The notes beneath the pieces are model-generated. The model did no database searches. It had not been told where the DNA came from and saw only the letters and a program-made list of their open reading frames with translations. This document shows, piece by piece, positions 35,497 through 48,083 of a stretch of 64,000 bases of DNA. Made by a program: the position numbers and the translations under genes. The DNA comes from Phallusia fumigata (lineage: Eukaryota > Chordata > Ascidiacea > Phlebobranchia > Ascidiidae), in the NCBI GenBank assembly GCA_008931825.1, contig QXVZ01001034.1:248001-312000 (forward strand). The letters are read 5' to 3'. Numbering within the stretch: position 1 is the first letter of the stretch; every line of letters begins with the position of its first letter.

Positions 35497-38400
35497 ATGC
35501 TGCTCCAATCTGACATTGCAAGGCTGATACTGGGTAAGGTGTTCTTTTTAACTTAAAAAATTCTTTCGTGTTTTCCAGTGTGTCAATGCCAAGTTTTACA
35601 AAAATGATGTTTTAATTTTGGAGTCTTAACAGTAGAATAAAGCTATCAACAAAGTATTTGTTTGAATCATTATTTACAAGTAAAATAGAATAGTGCACAT
35701 ATTTCACATACTGAATCGATAAGTCACTTGGTCCAAATCGTACTCAAAGGGCACAAGTAAACAGATTAGACTGTGGGTCGCACCTTTATTTGCCATAATT
35801 TTCCTTTGGTGCATGTTAAAAGCGCCAATATTAGGAAAATGGGAGAATGGTCATTGCATTTGCAATGAAGGGAAAGAGTGAAATTCTTCAGTAAAACTTT
35901 GTTTTGAGTTCCTATCGGCATTGATATGTTACAAATAATAAATTGAATGGTCGTCTGGCCGCCTTTGGCCCGCTTGTCGCAAGTTCTGCAACCCTGCACT
36001 AATTGGTTATGTGACCCACCAAAGTATTACTTGGCTATGGCCAACAATTTAAAACTTTCAATGCATTGATTGACAGGTTATCTTGCTGAGCAGAATATGC
36101 CTTGTACTTTCAATGCCTTTCTCAATGAAAGCTCACATGTGGGTACTTTGTGTGGCCTCTTCTCACAAGGTGAGTTGCATTCTCATAGTGAAAAAAGTAA
36201 GGATATGAGAAGCTTCTTCCCGGAAAACGGTCCTACTTGTGAAAAGTTTTGCAGCTGTTTGTGTAACAAATGGACAGAAATGTCAAAAATAAATATTGTG
36301 TTGGAAAAACATAACTGTGCCAGCTTTTAATAGTTTGGTATTTCTGTTGTGGATTGAAATTTTGTTTGGTTTCTTAAAATTGGCATTTTTTTTCTAGCTC
36401 TGTTATTGTTATAACAGTCCAATGTCATTTTTAGCGAGATTGTGGTCAGATCCTATTTAACTAAAGTATCATGCTTGAATTTGAAGTAGCTTGTTAATTT
36501 TAATTAAATACAATTTCTTTTTTGCATTTTTATAATGGTTTGTGTGCAATTTTTTAGGTCTATCTTCTCCATATATCTCGACTCTTACAATGTTTGGCAA
36601 AACGCTATGTGTCATACTGGATGAATACAGTTGTATGAAAGAAACCGAGACCCAGTATCTTCGAAGCAAAAGGGGTCAGCTTCACCACACAACAAGAATT
36701 GTGCAATTGTGGGAACAATTTGAAAATGCATGTACAATGTTGAGGTATGTAGTTGTTTTGCTACTACAACAGTTTTAGCCACTTGAAGTTATAGATCCAG
36801 TTTATAGGAGCTTGCACTGCCAAAGATGACAATTGTAAGGATTTTTTGACATGTTGTTATTTTTTGGCTTGTTTAACTTTGTGCATTTATGTTCACATAC
36901 GGTTGTGATGACAACCAGGTAATTTTAAATTTTAATGTATCTGATAAATGCCATACAGCCATAACAAGTTCTAGTTTACTGGCTAAATTGTCAGTACAAT
37001 TACATACTGAAACATTGCTCATAAAATTAAAATCTAGAAATTGTTGAAGTGACAGAACATTCTAAGAACATTTTGTGAAACATACCTGTTACCTGATGTC
37101 TTACACTGTTTTTTCCCTCCTAAGGTCATATCAGATCGCTTCACTTGTCGACTGCCATTCACATGCAGACAGGTCATTTGGAGAAATTGGAGGAGGTAAA
37201 ATACAGTTTAGAGTCGGGGAAATATCTTTTTACCAAAAATGTTTTCTAGTTCCCTGGTGCGATTCACAATTCTGCACTTTGGAACTTTATTTTGTTTGCC
37301 GACACAAACTTTTGTTTTACTTTTGAAAAAACAACAAGCAAGAATTTTTATAACATTTCACTAGTCCTTGTCAGCTTTAGATGTGTTGTGTGTTTTGTAA
37401 TTTTTTTTTGAACTAGCATTGGATTTTTTGTTAATTGATATGTTTAATTTGTTGCAGCTGAAAGTGGACAAAGAAAAGTGCTGACGCCTGGACAAGGAAA
37501 AAAGCAACAAGGAAAAGTTGTCAGAAAAGTTTTAAAAATAGGTAACAGACAATTATATATTGATCAAAATCTATTCTTTGCGCAATATTTAAACACAGTA
37601 AGGATAATACCAAAATATTTGGCTACATCCAGTTTTGCGTTGAGTGGAAATTGAAAACATTTTTGTTGTTGCACAGGAAACGCACAAATGGTACAAGTGC
37701 AAGTCCCTGTTTCTACACAGGCACAGAAAAAAGTCACCACCCAACGTAAGTTTAATGCCAAGTTGTTGTTGTCCCTTTCTTAGTTACCCAACGGTTGAAG
37801 CATGTTTTTTGGGCACACAAATACATTTCTGTGTAAAATGGCCCTGTCTAAGTTTGCGAAGAGTTTTTGACGCAAACAAAAACATGCACAACACATGTTA
37901 GATCGTCGTTTGCCTGCAGAGCGTTCACCAACCAGCCCAGCATTCCGACCAACTGTCACCACAGTGCCATCTAGTGTTGAGCTAAACCGAAGGAAAAAGA
38001 CACAGGGAGCGCCGAAGAGGTTAAGTGATGTGGAACGAAGAGATGTCCGAAGAAGCACCCAGAAGAACACAGAAGTTGATGTAAGCAATAACCTCATCTT
38101 TTTACAATGACAAAATTTTAGAAATTTTCTTAATAAGGGTTTAAATTTCCATGTTGTAAAACAGTGTTTCTTGACCTTTTTTCATGTTGGTAGCCCTTTG
38201 AAATCACCAACCGGTTCTCTTATCCCCTTCAGTAATTTCCGAAACGTAATTATTGTTCTCATGTACGAATTAGAAGCCATTCTGATACCCCCTAGGAACA
38301 GATATCATACCACTTAGTACTGCTGGTTGAAAACCTGAAAAGAAAGCCTGAAAGCGGCTATTATGTCACTATGTTGTTTAACCAATAAAAATAATTAATT

Positions 38401-41400
38401 GCAAAAAAAGGGAAACATTTCTTTTTGTTAGGTTGACAAATACAAGCAATTTTTGATTTGGTATTTTCTTCTGCAGCCTGCTTCCCTTCTGCTTCGAAAT
38501 GTGTCAAACAACGAGCCAGAAACCATTGCAGTTGTCGGGGCAACAATACTTAATCACATGAAGAAGTGTTCCAACACAAAGTATGAAAAATTCATTGGTC
38601 TTTAAGATAAAACTCTAACATCAATCTTGTCATTAAAGATTAATAAAAAGTTTATACAGGTAAAGATATGGTGTGATATTACTTATTTACATTTTTTCCA
38701 GCAAACCTTCGGAGACCGATGAGCCCAATAGTTTAACGCTATCCAGTCCAACTTTACCTATTGACCCAGTAAGAAAATTATAATTTTGTGATTTTATACT
38801 AAGTCACTTGCTTTTGTAAAATTTTAACGAATGATCCAGTAAGTAAAAATTTTGTCCTTCGTCTCAACACCATGTTACTGCACAGAATCAAACCAAATCT
38901 CACCAGGAGTCGATCGCAAACCTAACTGTTGATTCACTGCTGGAGTCTGGTAAGCTTTTGCTAAAACCAGGCTGTCAATAGTAGTTGCAGTAAAAAACAA
39001 GTTTTTAAAAGCTCCTGTCCTAAAAGCTTACACAGTTTAAACACTAGGCAGTACTTAGGTAGTACGTAGTACGTATTGGCTTACCTTGGCCCATTTTTTT
39101 AAATTCATATACTTAACAACTGCATGGCATTTTACTATTTGTATGTATTTTTGTAGATTTTCTGAGACCTGATAACACAGAGTTTATGAAGGACCTGGAA
39201 ACATTATTAAGCTTATCTTCAGGAATGGAAGGTGAGTTTTTTTAACCGATCAATCTTTAAGTTTTTTTTCATGGAATGCCAAGTGAGCATCATATGTGTG
39301 AATACAATTTCATGCTAACGTAGCAGTCAACATCACTAAAAAAGTGAAAATTAGCCAAACTTCATTGTAGGACATAAAATCGGATGTTTTATTGGTATCG
39401 GTACCATGGGTTTTTGGCTGTTATCTTTAGTGCTGGATTAAAACATTTGCTGTGTTTATATGCTGTAGAGAAAGATGAAAATATTGAAACCAAACAACCA
39501 GCAAGCACTTCAATTATTGAAATGAAAACACCATCACCACCATATCTGAAACAACCGATGACTTTGGATGAACCAACATCACAAGACCCTACATTACCAG
39601 TTTTGGAACCACATTTAAAACCACGACTTCCCAAAACACCACTTTCCAGTGAAGGGGTTGCTGTGGCAACGTCATCAGCGAGTCCAACTAAATCAAAAAA
39701 TCAGAAAGCTCCACCTAAACCACATAACAAATACAATTTTGAAACTTTTCCTGATGTACCTCCTAACAAAGAGTCGGTGCAGCAAAATATGGAGGATAGG
39801 CCGGTGGCAAAGGAAACAACAAATTCAAGCAAGACTATCGGTGGTATGCCACCAGTGCATGAGGGCCTGAGTCAGCAAGAAACCGCTGCTGCAGTCAGAT
39901 CACTACTTGACATTACCAATGAAATGCGATTACAGGATGACGCGGCTATAAACCCGGTAACAAGTAATGATATCAACTTGGAAGACCCCCCTGAACATAG
40001 CGAAGTGCTGGAAGATGTACCCTATGTCGGAAATGAAATTGTTTTGTCATCCGAAGAAAGCATGGATGATCTTCCCAGCTATGCTCAGCTTCTTGACAAC
40101 TTGGAGCCGGATGATCAGAAATCAACTGGTGGGTTTTTTCATTTGGGTCAAATCAGTGCTACAAAGGAAAAAAGCGAGACGTCACCAGCCCCTGACGAAG
40201 ATGTGATGGACAGTATGAAATTGCAGCAATGCCGTGTCACCCTGTCTACAAAAGAAATTGAAAAATCTGGATATGTTGTGGAAAAGCTTGAAGGGGACAA
40301 CACTGATTCTGAAACCAATTCAATTTTCGCCACACCGACTAAGCGCATGCCCAAGCCAAGCGCAAAAGACCTGCATACACCTGTTAAGAGCAGTCCCGTC
40401 GAAATTTTGCATGACAGTCCAGCTAAATGTACAAGAAGCAAAATTGCTGCTGTGAGCGCTGGCGAAAAGCAAGACAGGACACTGGATAGTAGTGATTCCT
40501 CATCCAGGAGTAGGAGCAGGGAGAGGTTGTCTGGTGGCAACAAAATGCCGAGGATCAAAATAAAGAGTGCTTACGCCTGTAGACAGGAGCGCTCTGCAGC
40601 AGCTAAAGCGGCAAAGAAGGCAAAGAGCAAGTCAGCCTCGCGGAAAAAAACTGGTAAAGTTGTGAAATCATCCCAGGACAAAAGTAACAGCCAAATCATA
40701 TCAACTAGTTCTTCAGGTAATATTAAAACCGACAGAGGGCGCTCGCCGACCAAGAAGGATAAGACAGTAGAAAATGATCAGCGGCAACATGTTAAAGTTT
40801 CTCCGACGTTGACCATCCTAGACGCTGTAAAGCTGCAAAGCAAGTCGAGTACAGATGATATCGAACCATGCTTAAGCGAAGACCAGACGAAAATAACACC
40901 TTTAGAAAACACCCCGTCTAACGTTTACGGCAGCCCTCGGAAACTCACGTTGCGCTATGGCTTGAGGGCTGTGGACAGCGAAGCTGAGGACCAGAACATT
41001 ACCTCACTTTCGAATAGCGTCGCAAGCGAAAGGAGCAGAACGATTTCCTATGAAAACAATGTTGAATTCCAAAACCATGAAACCAGTAGTGGTTTACTAC
41101 CGCAAGAAACCAGTGATGGTTTGCCGCACCAAACGACCAGTATGGAAATGGTGCGCACGGAAACCAGTAGTAAATTGAAAAACCAAGCAACCAGCAATGC
41201 GATACCGCATCAAACGGCCACTAGTGAAATAATGCATAGGGAAACCAATAGTACATTGAAAAACCATGAAACCAGGACGGATTCGCCTAAAACAACCATT
41301 CCCAAATCACCGATTCTGGGTTCGCACAGATCCCATGTTGTGTCAAATGTCAAACCATCTACAGTGGATGACAGGTGCAGTAAATTACCAACAGACCGGA

Positions 41401-44400
41401 ACACCAAAACGCGTGACAGTACGCCAAGCGCAAAGACCAAATCGCCGCACACAGCCCAATTAAAGTCGCCTTCTTTTACTGGAACAGTCGTCGGTGATCG
41501 AAATAGCGCAAGAAAAAGTTCGGAAGCCGGGGACAGGTCGCTATTTTCACCTTACATCGGGCGCACTGTGCAACTGAATGAACAGGGACACGAAACTGAG
41601 CTGGTGTCAACTGAAAAGAATCCTTCGCTGAGTGAGAAACTTGTTTCGCCGAGTGACAGCGAGGTAATTACAAAAACCTTGCCTACGGCCACCCCTACTA
41701 TACCCGATGCTAACACGACGAAAATTGCAGTGTCACCTTCAAAAATGAACAAAAACACAAAGTTTGAAAACCTATCCAGCACAACTGTAACGCCAATCTA
41801 TACGAGTCCTACGACGAATAACATGATCACTGTTTCCAGAAATGACCACGCCCCAATTCCTACAAGCCCTTCAACACCGATCGCGCACAAATCAACCCAG
41901 GATGCTGACAAGGTAAAAAAGAAGCGCCCGGTTTCAGTCAAAAAGCACGGCGTGATCAGGCTGAGCAAGCAAGAAGAAAAGCTCGGTTTACAAAATATTC
42001 TCGACCGGTTGGTAAAACAGGTAAAAGATTCTGACGCTGGAGCCGCGGAAACTTCAAATACACACGAGGTGTCGGTCACTAACACAGCTAACCCCAGTGA
42101 TTCCAGCAGCAGTCCGAACGTTGCAACTGCCGTTAGTAGCGAGAGTAAAGCTGTGATAGTAACCGAGGCAAAAACGGTGGAAGACAGCGCCCTAATTTCT
42201 AATCTTTGTCGGCAAGAAGTCACAGGTGAAAGTCTCACGCTGTTGTTGAACGAAACGTCCCTTACTCAAGTTATGTCTGCCGCGCGGGAACTAAACGACG
42301 AAGCAAAGCCCGCTGCCCCTCCAGTGACGTCATCCCCTCCGATGACGTCAGTCCCACCGGTGACGTCAGCGACCGCGAGCCCGGAGCATTCGAAAATGAA
42401 GTTCACCACGATATCGCCCACCGCTGGGATTTTTTCAGTTTTCGGGGAGGACGAAAACGCGGCGAACGTCACTTCCGCCAACGCGAATGCCAGCGAAGGT
42501 TTAGACGAGAAATCGAACGTGAGTCTGAAGAAATGGCTCAACACGGAGTGCACAAAAACTCAGCAGCAGAGCCCTTTATCGGTGTGCAGCGATAGTATTT
42601 TGGCCGGCTCCAGTACTGCTATCAAGCACTGGTTTACTCCTGTCGCTACGCAGCAGCAGCAGCAGCACAACATACTGGTGCCCGTTGGAGCAAGACGGAA
42701 CTTGGATTTTGTGCCATTGCAAGTGAAGACTTCGACACCGGTATGCGCCCCTGCCCCTCAGCACTATGAAGGAACTAAGAAGCCACGATACAGGCAAGTG
42801 TTGTAAATAGGGTTTTTGTAAGGCGCTGAGTCATTATGGATCCTTTTTCCTGAAAGGGGCCCATTTTTGTTTTCCCTTTGTTGTAGTTTTCTGTTTTTTA
42901 CTCCCCTGCAGACAATTGTTTGTAGGGGTAAAACCATAACAGATAACAGATGATGAAAGATTAGTTCAAAAAACAATCATGCAACAAAATGTTGTTGAAA
43001 CCAAGGTACCGAATATAAAAGTATAACATATATGGTGAGAACCAACCTTCTGGTTCAAAAAGGGCAAACGTGGTGGTATTAAACTTTTTTTGTATTCTCT
43101 GCTGGACGAAATATCTGAATGTTTGTTTGCAAAATATGTTTGCTGTATTTAGTGACTGAATGAGCCAAAATACAAAAAGTGCGTTAAATTTTCCGAAAAG
43201 GGGAATAAATTTTATCTTCAATGAACTTTTTGTTTGGGTTCAGTATCATTTCTCCCATCTCCTCGTAAATTATTTCCCAAATCCATATTGGACAGACTTT
43301 CTTTTCTGAATGCGTCAGCTTAAAAATGCCGGTTAATAGTTTTTTTATTAGTTAACAGTGGCAGTGTGTGCTGAAATAGCATTAGTATAACTTTTTCTTG
43401 ATCGACTCATAGACTAATGTGTTAGGGAACCTTTTGTACAGAAAACTACTTCCAAAAAACACCCCTTTCCCTGGTATATCCGGATCTGGAATCGATGTCT
43501 TCGAAACACGGCACGATATCATCAAAGCCAACTTTCCACAAGGTTAGTAGTTCTTGTAAATCGACAGTAAAAATGTGAACTGCTTTATTTTTGTTTGGGT
43601 CGGTTAAGTTTTGATATGAAAAAGCAGCTTTAATATCGTGAATACTGTACATCTCAGTACAACGTGCTGTACAAACGATACTAAAATGTGTGTAAAGGAT
43701 ACAAACAAACGATACTAAATGTTTGCTTTTGCTTTTCCTTTTTTACCGTGAATATTGCACATCTCAGGTGCTGTACGCAGATCATTGGAAGTACAGAACA
43801 ACACGGTTGACAACAGGTGATTTCTTTAGTAAATTTATGGAAATTAAACTTGTATGTTACAGGAAATTAGTTTTGATTAGTTAAACTTTTTATATTTTTT
43901 CAAACAATTGTAATTAAATCTCATTAGTCATTACCCGACAAAAAAACCTCTATAAATTTACAAAACTTATCTGGGATTAAAATTCTACACGCTAGACATC
44001 GCTGGACATTGTGTTTCAGGTTGACATTCGTTATGACTCCTGTAACCGTCAAACCCGCATCAACGTTTAAACCAGTGACAACCCCTGTGCCCGTTGCTCC
44101 TTTGCCACAAACTGCGCCACAAGTCCCTATCACGTCAGAGCCTCAGGTTGAAACCGAAGCTCTGAACAGCAGTGACACAAACGTTAGAAAATTGAGAAGG
44201 CGCACAACTAAAGTGAGCTACAACGAGACTGAGATCGCCAACAACTGTTTCTCCCCGTTTTCGCAGCAAAAATTTTCCAAGGCTCCCAGCGTTTTAACGA
44301 CTGTCACTTCTACTAAAAGCCTTGAATCGCCTGAAGTTTCGTCACCTGCTAAATCTGATGAAGTCGCAGATTTGCAAGAAGAACCACATTTGCCAGTTTC

Positions 44401-46859
44401 GGAAGGCTTGCATAATAAAACGCCGGAATCGGTCCGTCTAAAAGTCGACATAGTTACAAATGTTGAAGCAGCTGAATCAAAAACGAATGATTCGGAGAAG
44501 TTTAAGGCAAAGAGCGAGAATTCTTCTAAACCGCAAAAGAAGAAGAAAAGCAAAAAGAAGAAAAAACAATCAGAGTCGAAAAATGTTGAAACAGGATCAG
44601 GTGAAGAGAATGGAAACATTGTATTGAGGTATCTGAACAAAGAAGAGGAGAAGTTGTCTTCCCCGGAGGAGTCACGCCTGATGATAATGGAGTCCTCCAT
44701 CAGTGAGGATGAAGCCGTGAAAAGCAAGAAGAAGAAGAGTAAGAAGGAGAGGAGAGAAAAGGAGAAGAGAGAGAAGTCTAAAGCAAAGAAGCGAAAAGCT
44801 CCTAAAGAAGAAGGTGATTATAAAAACGAATTCTGGACGGTTAAATGTTTCAATCCAACTGGTGTTTTAAATTGGTACCTCAATTAGAAAACCATTTGAA
44901 ATACACAAGGTATGTGACTGTAAATAACAAATATGTAATCTGATGTAAAAAGTCTATGAGTTTAGAAGGGAACTAAAACTAAACGAACTGCCAGAAATAC
45001 ACATACATGCTTGGCTGTTTTTGCACAGCCAAAAACGTGTTTTTTGACTGAACAATAACTTTTAGTGTTTAGATACGTTAATTAAAAAAAACTTATCATG
45101 GTATTAATCTAAATATTAATTGAGTTTCACATATGTCACTAGGCGACGAAGACAAGAAACGAGCTTCGAAGAGGCAGAAAAAGTTACTGAAGAGTCTCAA
45201 CAACATGAACGTTGATGAGTTGACGGCTATTTTGAACCAGGTGCATGGAAACAAAACTCCAACCAGCGAAACGGCTTCTCAGGCCGGCTCCTCTGATTCA
45301 AAGTCTACACTTTCAAGCAAAACTGTTTGTCAAGAAACTCCGGAGGCAAAATCGGGAGCAACGGACCGCACCAAGCGAGCGCATACTGCCCAAAAACACG
45401 CTGCACCTAATACAAATTTAGATGGTAGGAAAGAAAACACAACAAACACTCCACAATCAAATACCACTACTGCTGCTGTCGAAGAGAAGCGGGTGACCGA
45501 TATTCCAAGTGATCCTCGGCGTGTTGCTCATGATAGTGTTTTGTCGCAATCCAAGTCACGTCATACACCGGATGAGGTCGCGACTACGTCATTTGAAGAA
45601 AATGGTGTTGGCTCTTTGCGCTCTGCACACCTTCAAAGCAAAGAATCCCAGCTTTTAACTCTAGAAAAACACGAGAGTCCCGCGAAACCAGTATACAGGC
45701 GTGCAACTACCAGTCCTGTGTTAAACAAATCTCTCGATTCTTCTGTATTCAAAGCCCCGAGCAAGTTACACGATTCCGTGCTCAGTCCATGCAGCAACGA
45801 GGTTTCTTTGGCCACTGACGAGGGCAGTAACTCGCGACGTGCCAAGTTAAGTCGCGGCCATCGAAGACAAAAACGTCGCATCAGTCTCACGCAGATTCCG
45901 ATTTCCCCGTCCAAGTTAGGGGCTTCCCCTCTGCACCTGCGCACGCCCTCGCCCGTGGTCACGTGCCGGGACAGCCCCAACACCGTGAGCATCGTGGCGG
46001 AATCGTTGATCGAGCTGTCGAGGAGCAAATACGACTCTGGCCACTTGGTGGTGCCAGAGAGGAGCGAGGGTGGGAAGGACAGTGGGTCAAAGGGGGCAAA
46101 GACGACCGATGGCGATGGGAAGATTACTGAAAATGTGGGAAAAGTGAGTAGCGCTTTACTACTATGAGCTTTGTAGTTCGGAGGTGGTTTAAAATCGAAT
46201 AGGAAGGCCTAGGGAAATATTTACAGAGTGTCCAACATTTTCAGCAGATTTAAAACTATGTTTAAATCGATTATTGTAGCATTGGTTTCGGGCACATTTC
46301 TAAATTTAAATTATGTTTAGGAAGCAATATCTCCACTTAACAAAGCTGCCTCGCAGGAAAACTTGAAATCGCCGATTGTTCTCAAACAAAAATCGAACAA
46401 AGATTCCCCGGATTCTGAAGTCAAATTGTCGAAAAAGAAATCCAAGGTAAGAGTAAACTTTTCTTCAGTTCAATAGCAATATAGTTTCCATTGTATTCAC
46501 TACATACAAGCCCACTGCTGGTAATATTAGCAAAATGCTTGTTTTGATGACATGAGGTATTGCAGAAACGTTTAACGAATAAAGGGATATCGCTTTGAAA
46601 AATTAGTTTGGCCAGCATATTTTTCATGGTTTAAAACGATAGTTTTTTTACCTTATGTAAACGCAAAACCTTTAAGATTTTGATTCCCTTAATAAACCAG
46701 TATTTAAACCCCCCTACAGATATTTTAAATTGTGCCTTTTTTCGGTATACAAACATTTAGTATCATCCCATTTGTTACTTGCAGCATAAAAAGAGAAAAA
46801 CCATGTCCCTGGACAACTTAGACATCGGTAAATTTCTTTCCAAGATCAAATACGACTAG
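35497..46859 (+). CDS. NPAT: NPAT, coactivator of histone gene transcription
   Basis: Nuclear cyclin E/CDK2 substrate that drives replication-dependent histone genes at histone locus bodies. Exons: 35497-35533, 36077-36169, 36558-36744, 37125-37195, 37458-37541, 37677-37745, 37920-38080, 38477-38580, 38702-38768, 38886-38949, 39157-39231, 39469-42793, 43442-43542, 43768-43816, 44020-44813, 45143-46143, 46321-46446, 46785-46859; 2160 residues against about 1427 in human. The start MLLQSDIARLILGYL and following NESSHV.. form the LisH domain, almost as in vertebrates; TMFGKTLCVILDEYSCMK follows. The C-terminus LDNLDIGKFLSKIKYD matches the vertebrate end, MDVDKFLLSLHYDE. The middle is low-complexity, Ser/Thr-rich with many SP/TP sites. 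Basic stretches (KKKKSKKKKK, KKERREKEKREKSK) lie in exon 15. Exon 12 ends AG and its intron starts GCAAGT, the only donor that keeps all later exons in frame. Confidence 0.96.
41076..41283 (+). repeat. In-frame 27-nt (9-residue) tandem repeat in NPAT exon 12
   Basis: Seven imperfect copies of a nine-residue unit, e.g. ETSSGLLPQ, ETSDGLPHQ, ETSSKLKNQ, ETNSTLKNH. The consensus is E-T-S-x-x-L-x-x-Q/H. The DNA units keep GAAACCAGTA. Frame is preserved throughout. Confidence 0.75.
42324..42368 (+). promoter_or_regulatory. Three perfect CRE palindromes inside NPAT coding exon
   Basis: TGACGTCA occurs at 42324-42331, 42343-42350 and 42361-42368, spacing 19 and 18 bp. They encode V-T-S or M-T-S in a proline-rich stretch (PPVTSSPPMTSVPPVTS). 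This may be a by-product of peptide repetition or an exonic enhancer. Confidence 0.35.
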
Positions 46860-48083
46860 ACTCAACTCTTCAATCACATCCCACACACATTCCTAAATCA
46901 TTTTTACTTTCACTTGCGGGCAATTGTTGCTCGCCTATTTTTTCTACCTCCTTCACTGTTTATTTGTGCTGCTTGTGAACTTAATATCGCGTAGCTGATT
47001 GCATCTTGTTTCTGCTCGCAATTCCGTGCTTCGTTTCTCTTTCGTTATTTGCGTGCGCGTCACCACGCCGCACGATTTTACATTTTTGTGTTTCTTTTTT
47101 TCACCGCTGCACATGCTTCTCATATGAATGCCGCCTTGGTCGCAGGGCACACTTCAATTCATTGCATCAAGATATTCGAAACAAACGGTTTTGTGCGTTT
47201 GGTTCAGAGAGATAGGCATGTGCTTATCGATCGTTCAGAATTTCGGTTGTTATTTAGTGGTTTACTTTGAACCGCTTATGGTTAGAACAGTGGTTCCCAA
47301 CCTCTTTTGATGTATTCCCTTTGATTGTTTGGAAACTTTTCATTCCTTCCCCACTAGACAAGAAGTAATATAAAGTAATAATAAAATGTTTGAAACCACT
47401 GCTCTACTAAAAAACCGCACTTTATGAAAAACTAACTTAACTATAACTTATAAAATTCTTACCTGGGTAGAATTTTTTTTGAAAACACTGATTTTTTTCT
47501 TTGACACACAATGACGTAACGTATGGGTGATTGACAGGTTTTTCGATGGTAACAGCGCAGCGAATTGTGTCACTCCTCTGTTTTCCTCACAAAACAGTCT
47601 TTTTCTTGAGGTTGTAAGTCAAGTCTTATCGCAGACGAAAATTACGTTGTGATTGTGTAGCGGTAACTTAGATACGTTTGTTACAAGCTATAAAAGACCA
47701 TACGATGTAAATACCTTTATATTTTTTTGTCTTTAACCTGCCACTTTATATATTCTGTATTGTTACATATAATAGCCTCAAGTAGCCGACACTTTAGTTC
47801 TGTTAGTGGAATGAACAGGTAAATATACACTTTGTCCGTCAACTGGCGAAATGCAGATGTCGAACCTAATACCTCATCACCGTAACCGCTTTGCAGCAAG
47901 TTTCAAAATTCATAGTTTTGTCTTACTAAGGTATTACCCAAATATTTCACACACTTTCCATGCAAAGTTTCTCTACTGATCGTTGACCAACTTAACAAGG
48001 TACTTACTTTTGTCCAAACCAATCAACTAGTGTGTAACGCACTAGCAGACTATGATTCCCCACTTTGAAGTGTTAATTTTGTG
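46860..48083. other. Convergent spacer between NPAT and CCDC174
   Basis: Contains the two 3' UTRs and a hAT copy (47288-47490). Short frames at 47006-47310 are Phe/Cys-rich and random-looking. No other gene was recognised. Confidence 0.5.
47288..47490. mobile_element. Non-autonomous hAT element copy
   Basis: Starts CAGTGGTTCCCAACC and ends TTGAAAACACTG. Inner motifs CCCCACTAGACAAGAAGTAA and TTTGAAACCACTGCTCTACT match the copy at 63468-63679. The left TIR is intact and the right end diverged. No matching 8-bp duplication was seen, so it is older. Confidence 0.6.

Noticed and set aside
38163-38335. Possible hAT copy (CAGTGTTTCTTGACC ... GGTTGAAAACCTG)
   Set aside because: The ends are only loosely inverted, no duplication flanks it, and the interior does not match the clear copies.
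41798-42238. 146-codon minus-strand frame inside NPAT exon 12
   Set aside because: Antisense shadow of the Ser/Thr-rich NPAT reading frame; no independent evidence.
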